From Motacilla alba alba (Eukaryota > Chordata > Aves > Passeriformes > Motacillidae), in the NCBI RefSeq assembly GCF_015832195.1, contig NC_052046.1, forward strand, positions 36,608,911 to 36,672,910: a stretch of DNA of 64,000 nucleotides. Direction: 5' to 3'. Within the stretch, counting starts at the first letter, position 1. Every line of letters starts with the position of its first letter. Position numbers and translations under genes: made by a program. The notes under the pieces are model-generated. The model was given only the letters and a program-made list of their open reading frames with translations. It made no database searches and was not told the origin of the DNA. Positions 28,838-64,000 of this stretch are shown here, in pieces.

Positions 28838-30261
28838 TCTTTTTTTCTTTCCCAATGATAACTCCAAATTACACTTTTCTGTTATTATTGGGAAAAATGG
28901 AGCTTCTGATCAATGACTCTCAGGTTCTGACTCTAAGATCTTTTTTCATAGATCAGACTTTTGCTAACTGATAACAATTACCAAACATGTGACTTTGAAT
29001 GATACATGTGATTTCTGTCTTGTAATTCCACCACCCTACTTAAATTTTAATATTTCAATTCATCAGAGCATGACTTAATGGTGGCACTCTTGTGTGTTTT
29101 CCTCAGACACAGTGGGATCACCAGTCTGAGAATGAGAAATCTGATAACATGTATGGTCTCAGTATTTCTCAGTCAGCTGAGCATTTCTGCCTGTGTGTGT
29201 TCTCAAGAGAGAGCTTTTCCAATTTTTTGAGGATTCTGCATAACAAAACCGCAACATTTTGGCAAGCAGATAGCAAACTTTCACCTGTAAACCTAGCTGG
29301 TGCCTTCTCTCTCCATCTCAGGGACAGTCAGATATTGGGACCCAATCCTAAAATATCAAAAACATTCACCTGGCAGATATTTGTGAAGACATGTACTTCA
29401 TTTATATAGGAAAGGGATGGTGGTTACAGGCAGGTTGTGAGTCCCATGCCAAATGGAAAGTACAAGTTTCAGAGATTGATCTGCTTCCTACTGATGGATC
29501 CTGGATTATTCAGTTTAGAGCTACATCTGAACAGCCTGTAGGTCAAAAAGCTTCCAAGACTCTTGTTGGCTAGACTTAATCCATTCTTCTCTGAATGAGA
29601 TGATGTTCCCTCATCTCTTTTACCACGAAATCTCATGTAAAACTCATGCTGATGCCTCCCATTAAGTCACTCTCCAATAAAGTTAATGTCACATAAACTA
29701 CACTACAGAATCTTCTTCTTATGCTCACCAGAAACTGTGGTTACAACACAGACCTTATCACATGCAGTTATAATTTTTATCAACTAAAGTTCCAAGACAG
29801 GCCTAATGCAGAGTTTAGCAGCTCACTCAGCCTTGTGTAACACACTTTACTGTTGAGTTTCTGGACAGCAGTATGCTTTGGCAGCTCGTAAGCAGAATTG
29901 CCAGATTCTGTTTAATCATGGCTGGCAGTATAGTACAGTTTAATTAGCTTACTTAATGTAAGAAATGGGAGGGACTTCACTTTAAACAGCCACTTCCTCA
30001 GTGGATTGTAGGAATCTTTGCATTTGTATGTGTATATGACACCTGTGTAGCAGCATATATTTGATAATACTTTTATAAATGAAAAATACAGAGGATTTCC
30101 TTAAAAATTGAAAGATGTATCACAAAATAAAATACAAAACAAGGGAGCTGGGGATGGGTGAGGAAAGGGAAACAATGGATTTGATTTACAATGCATTAGA
30201 ATCCAAGCCCTGGTGCCTAGGCTGAAGAAAGAGATCTGAATGTAGAATTGCTGCTCAGATG

Positions 30262-63591
<33,330 letters not shown>

Positions 63592-64000
63592 CTGAGGAGG
63601 AAGAGGGAAACTACAAATAATATATTTATGTGCCAGGTTTTATGAACAACCTACAAGAGATATCCTTGGGAATTTGCTGAAAGTAGAAGGCAAAGCACAT
63701 GAAAAACATTAAAGTAGTTTACAGCCTTTTCTCTTTTATATGTAAATGACTGAAGACTCATGCAAGTAAGCTAATCTTAACATGGAAGTGACCTCTGTAA
63801 CAGAGTTTACATCCCTTGTCAGAAGCAAACACATCTTACAGTAATTTCTCCCTCTGTGAGGAAAAGCCCATTCCAGCATGTGCATCCCTGAAAATGAAAA
63901 CTACCTTTTATACCAACCTATGTCACTGTCTAGTTATCCTCATCCAAAGTTACCTTGTTTAATGTTTCCACAGGCAGCTCTAGTCCTACTCAGAAGCCTG
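63592..64000 (-). other. SVEP1: SVEP1 intron upstream of CCP7, runs off the window
   Basis: The acceptor CTCCTCAG adjoins the CCP7 exon. The rest is unique sequence and the upstream exon is not in the window. Confidence 0.75.

Larger units (their letters stand above)
27776..30261 (-). other. SVEP1: SVEP1 3' untranslated region (distal limit uncertain)
   Basis: Sequence following the SVEP1 stop codon on the minus strand shows no further splice-compatible coding sequence. Two canonical AATAAA signals lie on the minus strand, one at about 1.43 kb and one at about 2.48 kb after the stop. The distal one is followed within 40 bases by a T-rich stretch that could act as a downstream element. The UTR would be about 1.4 or 2.5 kb depending on which signal is used. 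Open frames within this interval are short and unconvincing. Confidence 0.6.

Overview
The window is vertebrate nuclear DNA, almost certainly from a bird. It carries CR1 LINE fragments with the typical octamer 3' end, avian ERVL-type LTRs and 6-bp-duplication (ERVK-like) solo LTRs. Coding sequence is sparse and split by GT/AG introns. The gene seen here has human neighbours on 9q31, a segment that maps to the avian Z chromosome; Z linkage is an inference from synteny, not from the sequence.

There is one recognisable gene: the 3' half of SVEP1 (polydom), a secreted extracellular-matrix protein, on the minus strand from beyond the right edge down to about 27.8-30.3 kb. I place 18 coding exons, all with GT/AG borders and mutually compatible phases. 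They encode about 1,900 C-terminal residues: 30 sushi (CCP) modules, three EGF-like modules and a short basic tail. One giant exon (53263-56042, 2,780 bp) carries 14 whole sushi modules and two halves. Compared from memory with human SVEP1 (34 sushi modules), this gene has two additional single-exon sushi modules between human sushi 31 and 32. The module equivalent to human CCP21 lacks the integrin alpha9beta1 motif known there.

Layout: 1-2258, unexplained non-coding; 2259-4663, two ERVL-type LTRs in opposite orientation; 4664-14160, non-coding with an old repeat near 11.2 kb; 14161-14613, a third, truncated ERVL LTR; 14614-20989, non-coding; about 20990-21986, CR1 remnant; 21987-26622, non-coding; 26629-27300, ERVK-like solo LTR; 27776-30261, SVEP1 3' UTR with two candidate poly(A) signals; 30262-63591, SVEP1 exons and introns, with a second solo LTR of the same family (38341-39006) and two CR1 fragments in introns; 63592-64000, intron leading to upstream SVEP1 exons outside the window.

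I saw no other protein gene, no tRNA or rRNA gene and no CRISPR array. Most open frames in the left 27 kb are chance frames or lie within repeats. All comparisons with human SVEP1 and with repeat families rest on recall of those families and were not computed.
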